Position numbers and translations under genes: made by a program | Shown here: piece after piece, positions 35,577-44,140 of the stretch | Layout of the letters: each line of letters opens with the position of its first letter | How positions within the stretch are numbered: position 1 is the stretch's first letter | The notes under the pieces: generated by a model | What the model was told of the DNA's origin: nothing | What the model saw: the letters and a program-made list of their open reading frames with translations, nothing else | Databases searched by the model: none | Origin: Pyrinomonas methylaliphatogenes | GTDB taxonomy: Bacteria; Acidobacteriota; Blastocatellia; Pyrinomonadales; Pyrinomonadaceae | Direction: 5' to 3' | Assembly: GCF_000820845.2 (NCBI RefSeq) | Contig: NZ_CBXV010000001.1 | Span: 62,001 to 126,000, forward strand | Length of the DNA stretch: 64,000 nucleotides

Positions 35577-37964
35577 TTACAGTTGAGCGTCGGCGCGAAC
35601 CAAACGGACGCCGAAAACGGAGGCTGTGCCGCTTTCGCCTAGACCTTGAAAGCGGATGGTGATCTTCTGTTTGCCTTGCGTCAGTTCCGCTGGGATCGGA
35701 TACTCCGCGTCAAAGAAGCGCCCGGAACTCGATCCTGGGCGATAGCGCTCTATCTTCTGCTCGGCGATGCGCACGCCATCGACCAGAATCTCGAAAGTTC
35801 GCGCCTCGCGCTCTTCGCTGTGGTAGGTCACGATCAGTTTCAGCGGATGGGCTGGGTCAATCGGCAGATCGAAGGAGAACCAGCGACGCGCGCTGCGGCC
35901 CGCGCGTCCCATCAGGCGGACGGGGCGCGTCTCTTCGCCCTGCTGATTGAAGTTGCGTTCGGATTGCGCGTCGCCCGGTTGAACGAAGGCGACCGTCGCT
36001 GCCTCTATCCGACGTTGCCGTTCACGCGCGGCGGCCATCTCTGCTTGCCGTTGCTCCCACTCTGCCGGCGTTAGAAGATCCCAGTAGGCGGAGTAGATGC
36101 GTCGGTGGAGCTGATAGAACGGCACAAGTTCGACATCACGCGGGCGTCCGACGCCGTCAGTCCTGAAATGACCGGGTTGGCCGGGCACGGGTTTGAGCCA
36201 TTCGGTCACGGGGCGGTCGGCGACGAGGACGGGCACGCTCACCGGTTGCCGCGCCTCGGCTTCTACTGGACCAGATCCGGGCGCAGGCCCGAGATCGCCG
36301 GCGAGAACGAGCGGCCCCCACATGATCGCTGTGACGCGCCGATCATCGGGCAGCGGTTCGAGATGGAGTCTCTTGGGCAGCGTCACACTCACCGTGTCGC
36401 CATTCTTCCATGTTCGCGCCAGTTCGATATATGAACCCGGTCCGGAAAGTTTCTGCACCGCTTGCCCGTTCACTCTCACCGAAAAACCATCTCCGGCCCA
36501 CGATGGACGACGCAAGGCGAGCGTGAACCGTTTGGGAGCTTTGAGCTCGAGTTTCAGCGTCGCCGATTCTCCGATGGGGAAATCGGTCTCCATCGTCAGT
36601 TTCGCTCCGGCCGCTTGCCATTCAGCGGTTGAAGGCACATACAGGTTAACCCAGAGCTCGTCTCCCGATTCGTAATAGATCCCATATCCATGCAGCGCGT
36701 GATTCTCCATCCCCGTGCCGACGCAGCAGGTGAAGCTGCGGAACATGTCTTGGTATTCGCGCCGGACGCCGCGCCCGACCGGAACCATATAACAGGTGCT
36801 TCCATCCTCCGGATCGATCGAGCCGAGGATGTGATTGAACAACGCGCGTTCTTGAAACTCGGCGTATTTGATGTCGGGATTGAGGGCGAAAAGCTCGCGC
36901 GTCATCTTGAGCATGTTATAGACGTTGCACGTCTCGGCGGTGCGTCCATCTATCCGGTCGCTCAACTTATCAGGTGGCCCGAAATATTCATCCTTGCCGT
37001 GTCCGCCGGTGGCGAAGCTGTGATGAAAGACCACGGCGTCCCAAAAGAAGCTGGCCGCTTCCCAATCCTTCCGGTCTCCCGTATAAACGTAGCGCACCAG
37101 ATGGCCGAGAAGTTTCGGCACCTGCGTGTTGCCGTGCAAGCCATCCAGAATATCCTCATGGCGCGCGAGAGGTTCGAACACGGCGCGATGGTCAAAGCGA
37201 TGCGAAAGTTCGAGCCAGCGCCGGTCGCCCGTGTCGGCATAAAGATCGACCAACACTTCGTTCATCCCGCCGAACTCGGTGTTGAGCATCCGTTGGATCT
37301 GCTCGTCGTTCAATTTCGATAGGAGGTTCTCCACCCACGCGGCGAATTTCGTTTCAACCTCTAGCGCCGTGCGATTGCCCGTGTAACGGTAGGCGTCGCG
37401 CAATCCGGCGAACGTCTTGTGCAGGACGTACCACGGCGACCACAGCCCGTTTAGATCGAATGAGCTGGCGCGAATCTCGCCGCGCGCCAGCGCAAGCAGA
37501 CGCTCTTTGCCGTTCTCCAGCGCGCCAAGGTAGCCGTCGCCGTGTTTGTCTTGAACCTCCTTCATCTCCGCGACGAGATAATCGGCCCGCTCTTTGAAAC
37601 GCGGATCGCCCGTCGCCGCATACATCAAACTCACGGCGGACAAGTAATGGCCGGCGATATGTCCGGTCAAATTACGCCCAGCTCCATCCCACCCGCCATA
37701 GCCGGGAGCTTTCGGTTGCAATCCGGCGCGCAAGCGGTAGTAGGCCATCATCCGATCGGGTTCGAGTTTGAGCAGATAAGCGGCGTCTAGATCCTGCGCG
37801 TGTTTGAGCGGTCCGCCCGTTAAGCGCACGGCTGAGAGCGGTAATGGCCGCGCTTTGTAGGGCACTGCTGGAGAGACGCGCCGCGCGGCGCTCGCAGCGT
37901 GGAGAACCGCCAGAGCGGCGAAGATCGTCAACGGGACGCCAAGCCTCTTCACGCGCCTAGGCAT
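35577..37964 (-). CDS. GH127 beta-L-arabinofuranosidase-type glycosidase, secreted
   Basis: 795 residues from ATG 37964, giving a signal peptide (RRVKRLGVPLTIFAALAVLHAASAA). Residues ~40-530 match GH127/DUF1680: ETCNVYNMLKMTRELF, and FTCCVGTGMENHALHGYGIY with the paired cysteines that bind zinc and act as nucleophile. The C-terminal ~200 residues are beta-rich (DUF4986/DUF6805 type). It would release beta-L-arabinofuranose or a related sugar from plant-type glycans in the periplasm. The frame continues to 38030 through a duplicated start region (repeat H), so an extended 817-residue form could also be read. Adjacent to a TonB receptor for glycan uptake. Confidence 0.87.
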   Translation of the reverse strand: MPRRVKRLGVPLTIFAALAVLHAASAARRVSPAVPYKARPLPLSAVRLTGGPLKHAQDLDAAYLLKLEPDRMMAYYRLRAGLQPKAPGYGGWDGAGRNLTGHIAGHYLSAVSLMYAATGDPRFKERADYLVAEMKEVQDKHGDGYLGALENGKERLLALARGEIRASSFDLNGLWSPWYVLHKTFAGLRDAYRYTGNRTALEVETKFAAWVENLLSKLNDEQIQRMLNTEFGGMNEVLVDLYADTGDRRWLELSHRFDHRAVFEPLARHEDILDGLHGNTQVPKLLGHLVRYVYTGDRKDWEAASFFWDAVVFHHSFATGGHGKDEYFGPPDKLSDRIDGRTAETCNVYNMLKMTRELFALNPDIKYAEFQERALFNHILGSIDPEDGSTCYMVPVGRGVRREYQDMFRSFTCCVGTGMENHALHGYGIYYESGDELWVNLYVPSTAEWQAAGAKLTMETDFPIGESATLKLELKAPKRFTLALRRPSWAGDGFSVRVNGQAVQKLSGPGSYIELARTWKNGDTVSVTLPKRLHLEPLPDDRRVTAIMWGPLVLAGDLGPAPGSGPVEAEARQPVSVPVLVADRPVTEWLKPVPGQPGHFRTDGVGRPRDVELVPFYQLHRRIYSAYWDLLTPAEWEQRQAEMAAARERQRRIEAATVAFVQPGDAQSERNFNQQGEETRPVRLMGRAGRSARRWFSFDLPIDPAHPLKLIVTYHSEEREARTFEILVDGVRIAEQKIERYRPGSSSGRFFDAEYPIPAELTQGKQKITIRFQGLGESGTASVFGVRLVRADAQL

Positions 37965-38035
37965 AGGTCGCATCTCGGCGCGGCGCAGGTGGATGCTGTG
38001 CGCATAGGGCCTCCTCACGCATCTAAGCATAGGTC
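37943..38035. repeat. Spaced direct repeat H (27 bp, 39-bp spacer, 27 bp)
   Basis: 37943-37969 and 38009-38035 match at 22-23 of 27 positions (core GCATAGGTC and GCCTC). Period 66 bp. On the minus strand each copy is a ribosome-site-like and ATG region, so the GH127 start is duplicated in frame. Confidence 0.75.
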
Positions 38036-38123
38036 ACTTCCTCATCGCGTGGTGAAATTGCACAAATAGAGCTTAACTGAAAACCTTTCATTGCGAAAAG
38101 CGCTAAAACGCGCAAAAACCATG

Positions 38124-38161
38124 TCGAAAACGAGGGGAGCCACCGCCGGAAGATGGCCCCC
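38124..38161 (-). terminator. Terminator of the TonB receptor gene
   Basis: On the minus strand a stem of GGGG-GCCA with TGGC-T-CCCC (arms 38161-38154 and 38142-38134) is followed by CTCGTTTTCG. It lies 5 bp after the stop codon of the receptor. Confidence 0.6.
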
Positions 38162-38165
38162 GCTT

Positions 38166-41100
38166 TCAGAAGCGCAACCCAAGGCGAAATTGGACGTTGC
38201 GCGGCCCACCGCCGCCCACTTGGCTTGTGGTCTGGCCGAAAGTGGTCGAATCTATGCTGACGGTGCCGGCGACGCCGCCCACTTCCCAGTTGGGATGGTT
38301 GAAGGCGTTGAGCGCCGTGATCCAGAAATCGAGTTTCACGCGCTCAGTCAATGGGATCTCTTTCGAGAGCGAAAGATCTGGGATGAAGACCGGCGGACCA
38401 TACAGGTAGATGAATTGTCCAAACTGGCCCGGTTGCGTTGGGTAGGTCAAAACCTGTTGATTGGCGCGACCGGTCGCCGCATCGATCAAAGATGGATCGA
38501 GGAAGTAGACTGCGCCGTTTGGACCGGGGCGGATCGAGACCAGGCGTTGCAGTTGGTCCGTCGTCATCCCGTTAAGGATGACGCCTGAATCCATCCCGTT
38601 GACGGTCAATCGTCCGCTCGTCAGCTTGAAGACGCGCCCAGATTGCCAGCGAACGATTCCGGAAAGCGTCCATCCGCCGAGGACCTTATCGAGAACGGGG
38701 TTATTGATGGCGAAAGCTCGACCTGAACCGAAAGGTAGATCCCAACTCCAATAGACTTGAAAGACATGGCGTAGATCGAACGGTGATGGTCCTTTGTTCA
38801 GATTGCGGCTGCGAAGCGTGATGTAGTCGGCTTCCGAAGTCGGGCTATCGGCATACAGATCCGTCAGCGATTTGCTGTAGGTGTAATTGGCCGTGATGCT
38901 CAGTCCGCTCGTCATCATGCGGCGGAATTGGATTTGCAAGCCGTTATAGCTCGAATATGACTCATCGGTCATTAATCGCAACCGCTGACCGGCGGCGAAT
39001 GGATTCACCTGAAAGAAATTGATCGGATATGGACCGGGGGCGTTGAACCCGAAGCGTGTGGCGCAGGGCGCAAGGTTGCTCCCGACCATGCGGCAGAGAT
39101 AGATCGGGCTGCCGGCGAGCGCCGCTGCGAGCCGTCCCGCTTCGCCTTGTCGCAGCGCGGTGATGAACGCGCCGTTGGCGAAACCGGAGCTGGCGGGGAG
39201 CGCCGGTTGTGAGCCGCGCGCGCCGAAGGCGGCTTCGAAGATCGGAAGCGGCACCTGTCCGGGCAGACCGCGGTTGGCGAAACTCGTGACGCCCGCCGCT
39301 TGATTGATCGCCAAGTTCCGCTGCGCGTTCAGAAATTCTTGGAGAAAACCGTTCTCGAAGATGTTGACCTCGTTGATGCTGTAACCGTGCCAGATGTGCG
39401 TTCCCTTATTGCCGACATAACGCGCTTCGATGACGGTGTTCTTCGCCACCTCGCGTTGAATTCCGATGTTCCACGTCTGAATGTAAGGCGTGCGCAGCTT
39501 AGGCAGCATGGTGCTAAAACCGCGCGTGAACGTGTAATCGGCTTGCGGGAAGGAGTTGGCGAAGCTCGTCGGGAAGGTCGTCAGCGGTGGAATCGGATCG
39601 CTCAGTCGCAGCCCTCCGAGCGGGAAGCCGGGCTGGCCCGGATTCAAAGAGAGTTGTTGGATGAGACCCGGATTCGCTCCCGCGTAGTTGATGAAGTCGA
39701 GCAGCCCTTCATCATAGTAGGTCAGCGAGTATCCGGCTCTGATGACTGTCTTCTGCCCTTGGCCGAACAATTTGGCCAAGAAACCTCGGCTGAACGATGG
39801 CGACCAAGCGATGCCGAAATTGGGCGCCGGATTGACATGATCGGCTTTATAGGCGTGGGGGCGGAGGAAGATTTGCGGGTTCATAACACCATCGAGCACG
39901 CCCGGACGGAAGAGCGATCTAGATGGACCGAAAAGATGCTCGACCGTTGGGCTCGTGTAGATGCCGCGGCTATCGTAGATGTCGTTGGTGAACTCCCAAC
40001 GCAGACCGTAGTTGAGCGTCAAATTGGGCCGGTAGCGCCATGAGTCTTGGAAGTAGAGTCCCCACGTGCTCTGTTTATCGAGTCGGACGAGCTGGGTCGG
40101 CTGGTATTGTTTGGTCTGCGGATCGATGACTCGCACCGTGCTGATGCTCGCGACTCTTCCCGTCAAAAGCGCGTACAGAGCGGCGGCGTTGCTCGCATCC
40201 GTGCCGGAGATGTTCGGCAGGTTGGTGGAGCTGAAGACGGTGGTGATCGGATCGCCCGCCGCGACGCCGACCGTCAGCGTCGGGATCCCGGCGCCGCCCT
40301 GATAATCGGCGTCATACCACCAGACGTATTTGAGCGCTCCGCCGAACGTCAGGGTGTGATCGCCACGGATAAGCGTTAGGTTGTCGTAAAGATTGTGCGT
40401 GGCGTTGGCGCGCGAGATGTTAAGCTGATCACGTATGATCGGCGGGATGAACGGGTAGGCGACGCGGATCTGCCTGCCGAGGATGTTGAACTGGTCCGGC
40501 CCTTCACCGACGTTGTATTGATCGACGTTATGCTGTAGTCCATATCTGAACTCGTTCAATGTATTTGGCGAGATGGTCCAGTTGAGCGCCGTCGAGGCGA
40601 TGTACCAAGTGTTCTTGAAAGCGCCCTGTTCTTTGAAATCATTTCCCGGCCACGGGCGCGTCCCAGAGATCTTGCGGTTGTAAAGGTTCCACGTTCCCGT
40701 CCAGACGATGTTGGGTGTGATGTGATAATCGATGCGCGCCGTCGGATAGTGTTCGATCGTCGTCGTCCTTTCGAGGAAGCTCAAGTTATTGCGAAACAGA
40801 TCTATGCTCGTGACCGAGCCATTGCTGAGCGTCGCGTTCGTTCGTCTGAAATAATCGGCGACGATCGGATCGATGTCGCTCGGATATCCGTTATTCGCCG
40901 CGATCTGGAGCAGATTGGCGGTGCGCGTGACGCCATCGGTGCCGCGGTAGCGGAAGATCCCTTGTTGCGCTTCCGGCGTCAAGACGACGTTGTTGATGAC
41001 GGTTTGACTCGGTATGCGCGCCTGCTCGTAATTGACAAAGAAGAAAAGCTTGTTCCGCCACAGCGGGCCGCCGAGATTGCCGCCAAATTCGTTATAGCGC

Positions 41101-41987
41101 AAGCGAGGGCGCGGCAACCCGCGCGCCTTGTTGATCGAGCTGTTGGCGTTGAGCGCATCGTTACGCAGTTGATGAAAGAGGCTTCCGTGAAACTCGTTCG
41201 TGCCGCGGCGCGTGACGAAACGGATCTGCATCGCGCCTTGCGCGCCAGCATCGGCACCAAGGCTGGCCGTTTGGACGGAGACCTCTTCGATCGCGCCAAG
41301 GCGCGGCGGGACGGTCGCAAAGAAGCTCGTACCTCCGCTTCTGAAGCCTTGCGAGTTGTTGTTGATGCCGTCAACTGTGATGTTGATCGCGCCGCCGGGC
41401 ATCCCGTTATACGTGCTGTTGCGACCGTTGCCGCCGACTGTTTGTGAGCCCGGGACGAGCAACGCGAAGTTGAGTATGTTGCGCCCGCCGAGCGGTAGGT
41501 TGCGGATCGATTCGTTCCGCACAGTGTTCGAGATGACGTTCGACGTGGCTTCCAATGCCGGAGCGACGCCGACCACTTCGACCGTTCCGGCTATGGCGCC
41601 GACTTGTAGCCGAACGAAAAGGTCGGTCGTGCGGGCCGATTCGACCACGACGCCCTTGTAGACCGCCGGTTGAAATCCGGTCGCGGCGACATCGACCTCA
41701 TAGGTTCCAGCTTGCAAGTTCTGGAAAGTGAAATTCCCGGCCTCATCCGTGACGGTCTCTTTGGTCGCTCCGGTGAGTTCATCCCTCAACTGAACTTTGG
41801 CTCCCGCGACGACGGCTCCGGATTGATCCGTTACCGTGCCGTTGATGCTTCCGACGGTGCGGACTTGAGATGTCGCGTGCGGCGGCGAACTCGCAAACGC
41901 GAGAAGAAGCGCGATCGCACAAAAGAGCCTTCTACTTGTCGTAAAAAGGCGCCACAGCGAGCGCATCTTGCGTGCGGGCGATAGCAT
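38166..41987 (-). CDS. Oar-like TonB-dependent outer-membrane receptor
   Basis: 1273 residues with a signal peptide (RLFCAIALLLAFASSPPHATS). Residues ~45-130 form a carboxypeptidase-regulatory-like domain (GSINGTVTDQSGAVVAGAKVQL, GNFTFQNLQAGTYEV). The plug domain follows (EVVGVAPALEATSNVISNTV, NGMPGGAINITVDGINN), then the beta-barrel, ending in the final aromatic strand NVQFRLGLRF. Acidobacteria have many such Oar-like receptors, and their substrates are mostly unknown glycans or peptides. The GH127 downstream on the same strand suggests that both serve one sugar polymer. Confidence 0.92.
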   Translation of the reverse strand: MLSPARKMRSLWRLFTTSRRLFCAIALLLAFASSPPHATSQVRTVGSINGTVTDQSGAVVAGAKVQLRDELTGATKETVTDEAGNFTFQNLQAGTYEVDVAATGFQPAVYKGVVVESARTTDLFVRLQVGAIAGTVEVVGVAPALEATSNVISNTVRNESIRNLPLGGRNILNFALLVPGSQTVGGNGRNSTYNGMPGGAINITVDGINNNSQGFRSGGTSFFATVPPRLGAIEEVSVQTASLGADAGAQGAMQIRFVTRRGTNEFHGSLFHQLRNDALNANSSINKARGLPRPRLRYNEFGGNLGGPLWRNKLFFFVNYEQARIPSQTVINNVVLTPEAQQGIFRYRGTDGVTRTANLLQIAANNGYPSDIDPIVADYFRRTNATLSNGSVTSIDLFRNNLSFLERTTTIEHYPTARIDYHITPNIVWTGTWNLYNRKISGTRPWPGNDFKEQGAFKNTWYIASTALNWTISPNTLNEFRYGLQHNVDQYNVGEGPDQFNILGRQIRVAYPFIPPIIRDQLNISRANATHNLYDNLTLIRGDHTLTFGGALKYVWWYDADYQGGAGIPTLTVGVAAGDPITTVFSSTNLPNISGTDASNAAALYALLTGRVASISTVRVIDPQTKQYQPTQLVRLDKQSTWGLYFQDSWRYRPNLTLNYGLRWEFTNDIYDSRGIYTSPTVEHLFGPSRSLFRPGVLDGVMNPQIFLRPHAYKADHVNPAPNFGIAWSPSFSRGFLAKLFGQGQKTVIRAGYSLTYYDEGLLDFINYAGANPGLIQQLSLNPGQPGFPLGGLRLSDPIPPLTTFPTSFANSFPQADYTFTRGFSTMLPKLRTPYIQTWNIGIQREVAKNTVIEARYVGNKGTHIWHGYSINEVNIFENGFLQEFLNAQRNLAINQAAGVTSFANRGLPGQVPLPIFEAAFGARGSQPALPASSGFANGAFITALRQGEAGRLAAALAGSPIYLCRMVGSNLAPCATRFGFNAPGPYPINFFQVNPFAAGQRLRLMTDESYSSYNGLQIQFRRMMTSGLSITANYTYSKSLTDLYADSPTSEADYITLRSRNLNKGPSPFDLRHVFQVYWSWDLPFGSGRAFAINNPVLDKVLGGWTLSGIVRWQSGRVFKLTSGRLTVNGMDSGVILNGMTTDQLQRLVSIRPGPNGAVYFLDPSLIDAATGRANQQVLTYPTQPGQFGQFIYLYGPPVFIPDLSLSKEIPLTERVKLDFWITALNAFNHPNWEVGGVAGTVSIDSTTFGQTTSQVGGGGPRNVQFRLGLRF

Positions 41988-42126
41988 CTCCTCGAATGCC
42001 TCCTAGCGCCTGATTCTGGTCACGCTAGAAATCTTTCGCGCGCGCGTCGCGCGTGTCTTGAACGATTGAAAGTCGAATTGAACCGTATTAAGGCGATCTA
42101 ATTCGGCGATTTGCGAAGATGGGGAT

Positions 42127-42159
42127 CTTAAAAGACTCGGGAGCGCCGGAGCGCTCCCG
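42127..42159 (-). terminator. Terminator after the DUF885 gene
   Basis: A perfect 9-bp stem, CGGGAGCGC (42138-42146) and GCGCTCCCG (42151-42159), with loop CGGA. On the minus strand it is followed by AGTCTTTTAAG. It lies 54 bp past the stop codon. Confidence 0.65.
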
Positions 42160-42212
42160 AAAGCGGATTAGCGAGATGAGTGGCTCGGTTCAAAATCCCA
42201 ACGGGCGCTTCA

Positions 42213-44120
42213 TCAGGGCCGCGCAAGCGAGTCATAGAATTTCCATTGCGGTTTGAAATCGCGCGTCAGTCGTTCGCCCGTCAGTTTGGCGCGGATCATC
42301 TCGACCGGGATGCTGTTCTCCTTTAAAACCGCGTCGTGAAAGGCGCGGTCGGTCATCTTACCCGTTCCGACGAGCTCTTTATGTAGCGCATAAAGTTGCA
42401 GCCCGCCGAGCAGATAAGCGGCTTGATAGAGCGGCTCGTAGCTGCCATCGAACGAACGGCGCACTTCGGCGATGGCATTCTCCGGCTCATGTCCAACGCG
42501 CTGTATCAAGAAGTCTATACACTGTTGCGGCGTCCATTCTCCGAGATGGAAGCGAAGCGAGAAGATCACCCGCGCGCAGCGGTGCATGCGCCAGAAAAGC
42601 ATGCCGATGCGGTTTTCGGGCGTCTTCGGGAAGTTCATGTCCCATAGCAGAAATTCCCAGTAGAGCGCCCACCCTTCGACCAGAAACGGCGTGCGGAATG
42701 GAGCGCGATAAGGCTTGTAGCGCGCGGCCATGAAGCCTTGTAGATGATGGCCCGGGATCAGTTCGTGAAAGACGGTGGCGCGCGCAAAGTGTATGTTATT
42801 GCCGCGCATGCTCATCATCTTCTGTTCGTGGCTCATCGTGTTGGTCGGGTACGAGATGCTGATCGTCTCGCCGCCGGTAAAGAAAGGGTTGACCAGTTGG
42901 CGTTCGGGCGTCATCATCTGCATCCGCCAAGTCTCAAGCGCGAGCGGCGGGACGGTGACGAGATTGTTCTTCTCGACGAAATCGATCGCCTCGAGCGCCA
43001 GATCGCGAATCAGATCGGGCTGTTTGCCGGGCTCGACGTACTGGTTCTTGACGTGTTCGAGCGCGCGCTTCCAGTCGTCGCCGTAGCCAAGTTCGCGCGA
43101 AGCCTTGATCATTTCGGCTTCGCACCACGCCATCTCTTTGTTCGCGATTTCGATCAGTTCTTCGGGCGTATAAGCGATCATCTCCGCCGCCAGTTCCGCC
43201 ATCAGCGCGTCGCGCCCGATCGGATCGCCGACGATATCGCTCGTATCACCAGGGCGCGCCCGAATCAATCTTCGCGCGCGTTCGGGTTGTGGCCCGCCGG
43301 GCGGCGCGCTTGACTGAGCTTGTTCGCTTTGCGCGAGGCTCACTCCGGCCATCCGTTCGCCGAGGAACGAATTGTAATTCTGCAACGCTTGATCGACGGC
43401 TCTGTATGGTTCGGCGATCCACCAGGTGAAGATCGGATCGTAGCCGTTATAGGAATCGAACCAATTCTTCAGTGTGGCGCGCAAGCTCGCCAGCATATTG
43501 ACGGCACGAAGGGCGACGTTTCTTCTGATCGGCGGTGCGGAGGAGCCGTTCGACCCGCTCGCCCTCGCCGGCAGTCGCTCTTCGAGCGAGCGACGCAAGC
43601 CATCTATCTGTTTCCTCATCTCATCGAGCATCGCCGCCGTTCGCGGCGCATCGACGCGCGCCATACGGCGTCGCGAGTCATCGAGTTCGAAGATCGCGCG
43701 CGCGAATGGGAGCAGCGCTTCGACTTCGGCGAACTGTTTGGCTTGAATATCCAACTGCCGCAACTCGTGTTCGAGATGGTCTTTAAAGAGCAGATAATCG
43801 ATGCGACCGTCTTGGCTCAACCGATCGAAATCGAGCGCGGCAAGACGATCGAGCCACTCGGTGTAAAATTTGCGGAAACGCTCGCGGGCCGTCGGCGAGA
43901 TGACGAGCGGATAGGTGCGCGTCAAGCTTGCGCGATCCACGTTGTAACGTTCGATCAAGGGGCGCAGTTCGCTCTGCGAACGATCGATGTCAAGATCAGC
44001 GCTCGGCGTCTGACGCGATTCACCGCTGCGCGTTTGCGCCAGCAGGAGCGATGGCTCGCCTGCGAATAGGATGAAAATTAAGCTTGCGGCCAATAGACTT
44101 CTCGTCCTTCTCGCTATCAT
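42213..44120 (-). CDS. DUF885 family metallopeptidase-like protein, secreted
   Basis: 635 residues with an N-terminal signal peptide (SLLAASLIFILFAGEPSLLLA). The zinc-type motif HELIPGHHLQGF near residue 445 and the later VEGWALYWE glutamate form the HExPGH...E arrangement of gluzincin-like DUF885 proteins. The rest is alpha-helical. It would be a secreted carboxypeptidase-type enzyme; the substrate is unknown. It lies 20 bp before the end of the next upstream gene on the same strand (44141), so it is probably co-transcribed. Confidence 0.85.
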   Translation of the reverse strand: MIARRTRSLLAASLIFILFAGEPSLLLAQTRSGESRQTPSADLDIDRSQSELRPLIERYNVDRASLTRTYPLVISPTARERFRKFYTEWLDRLAALDFDRLSQDGRIDYLLFKDHLEHELRQLDIQAKQFAEVEALLPFARAIFELDDSRRRMARVDAPRTAAMLDEMRKQIDGLRRSLEERLPARASGSNGSSAPPIRRNVALRAVNMLASLRATLKNWFDSYNGYDPIFTWWIAEPYRAVDQALQNYNSFLGERMAGVSLAQSEQAQSSAPPGGPQPERARRLIRARPGDTSDIVGDPIGRDALMAELAAEMIAYTPEELIEIANKEMAWCEAEMIKASRELGYGDDWKRALEHVKNQYVEPGKQPDLIRDLALEAIDFVEKNNLVTVPPLALETWRMQMMTPERQLVNPFFTGGETISISYPTNTMSHEQKMMSMRGNNIHFARATVFHELIPGHHLQGFMAARYKPYRAPFRTPFLVEGWALYWEFLLWDMNFPKTPENRIGMLFWRMHRCARVIFSLRFHLGEWTPQQCIDFLIQRVGHEPENAIAEVRRSFDGSYEPLYQAAYLLGGLQLYALHKELVGTGKMTDRAFHDAVLKENSIPVEMIRAKLTGERLTRDFKPQWKFYDSLARP

Positions 44121-44140
44121 AGGCGTTACGCTTCACCTCA

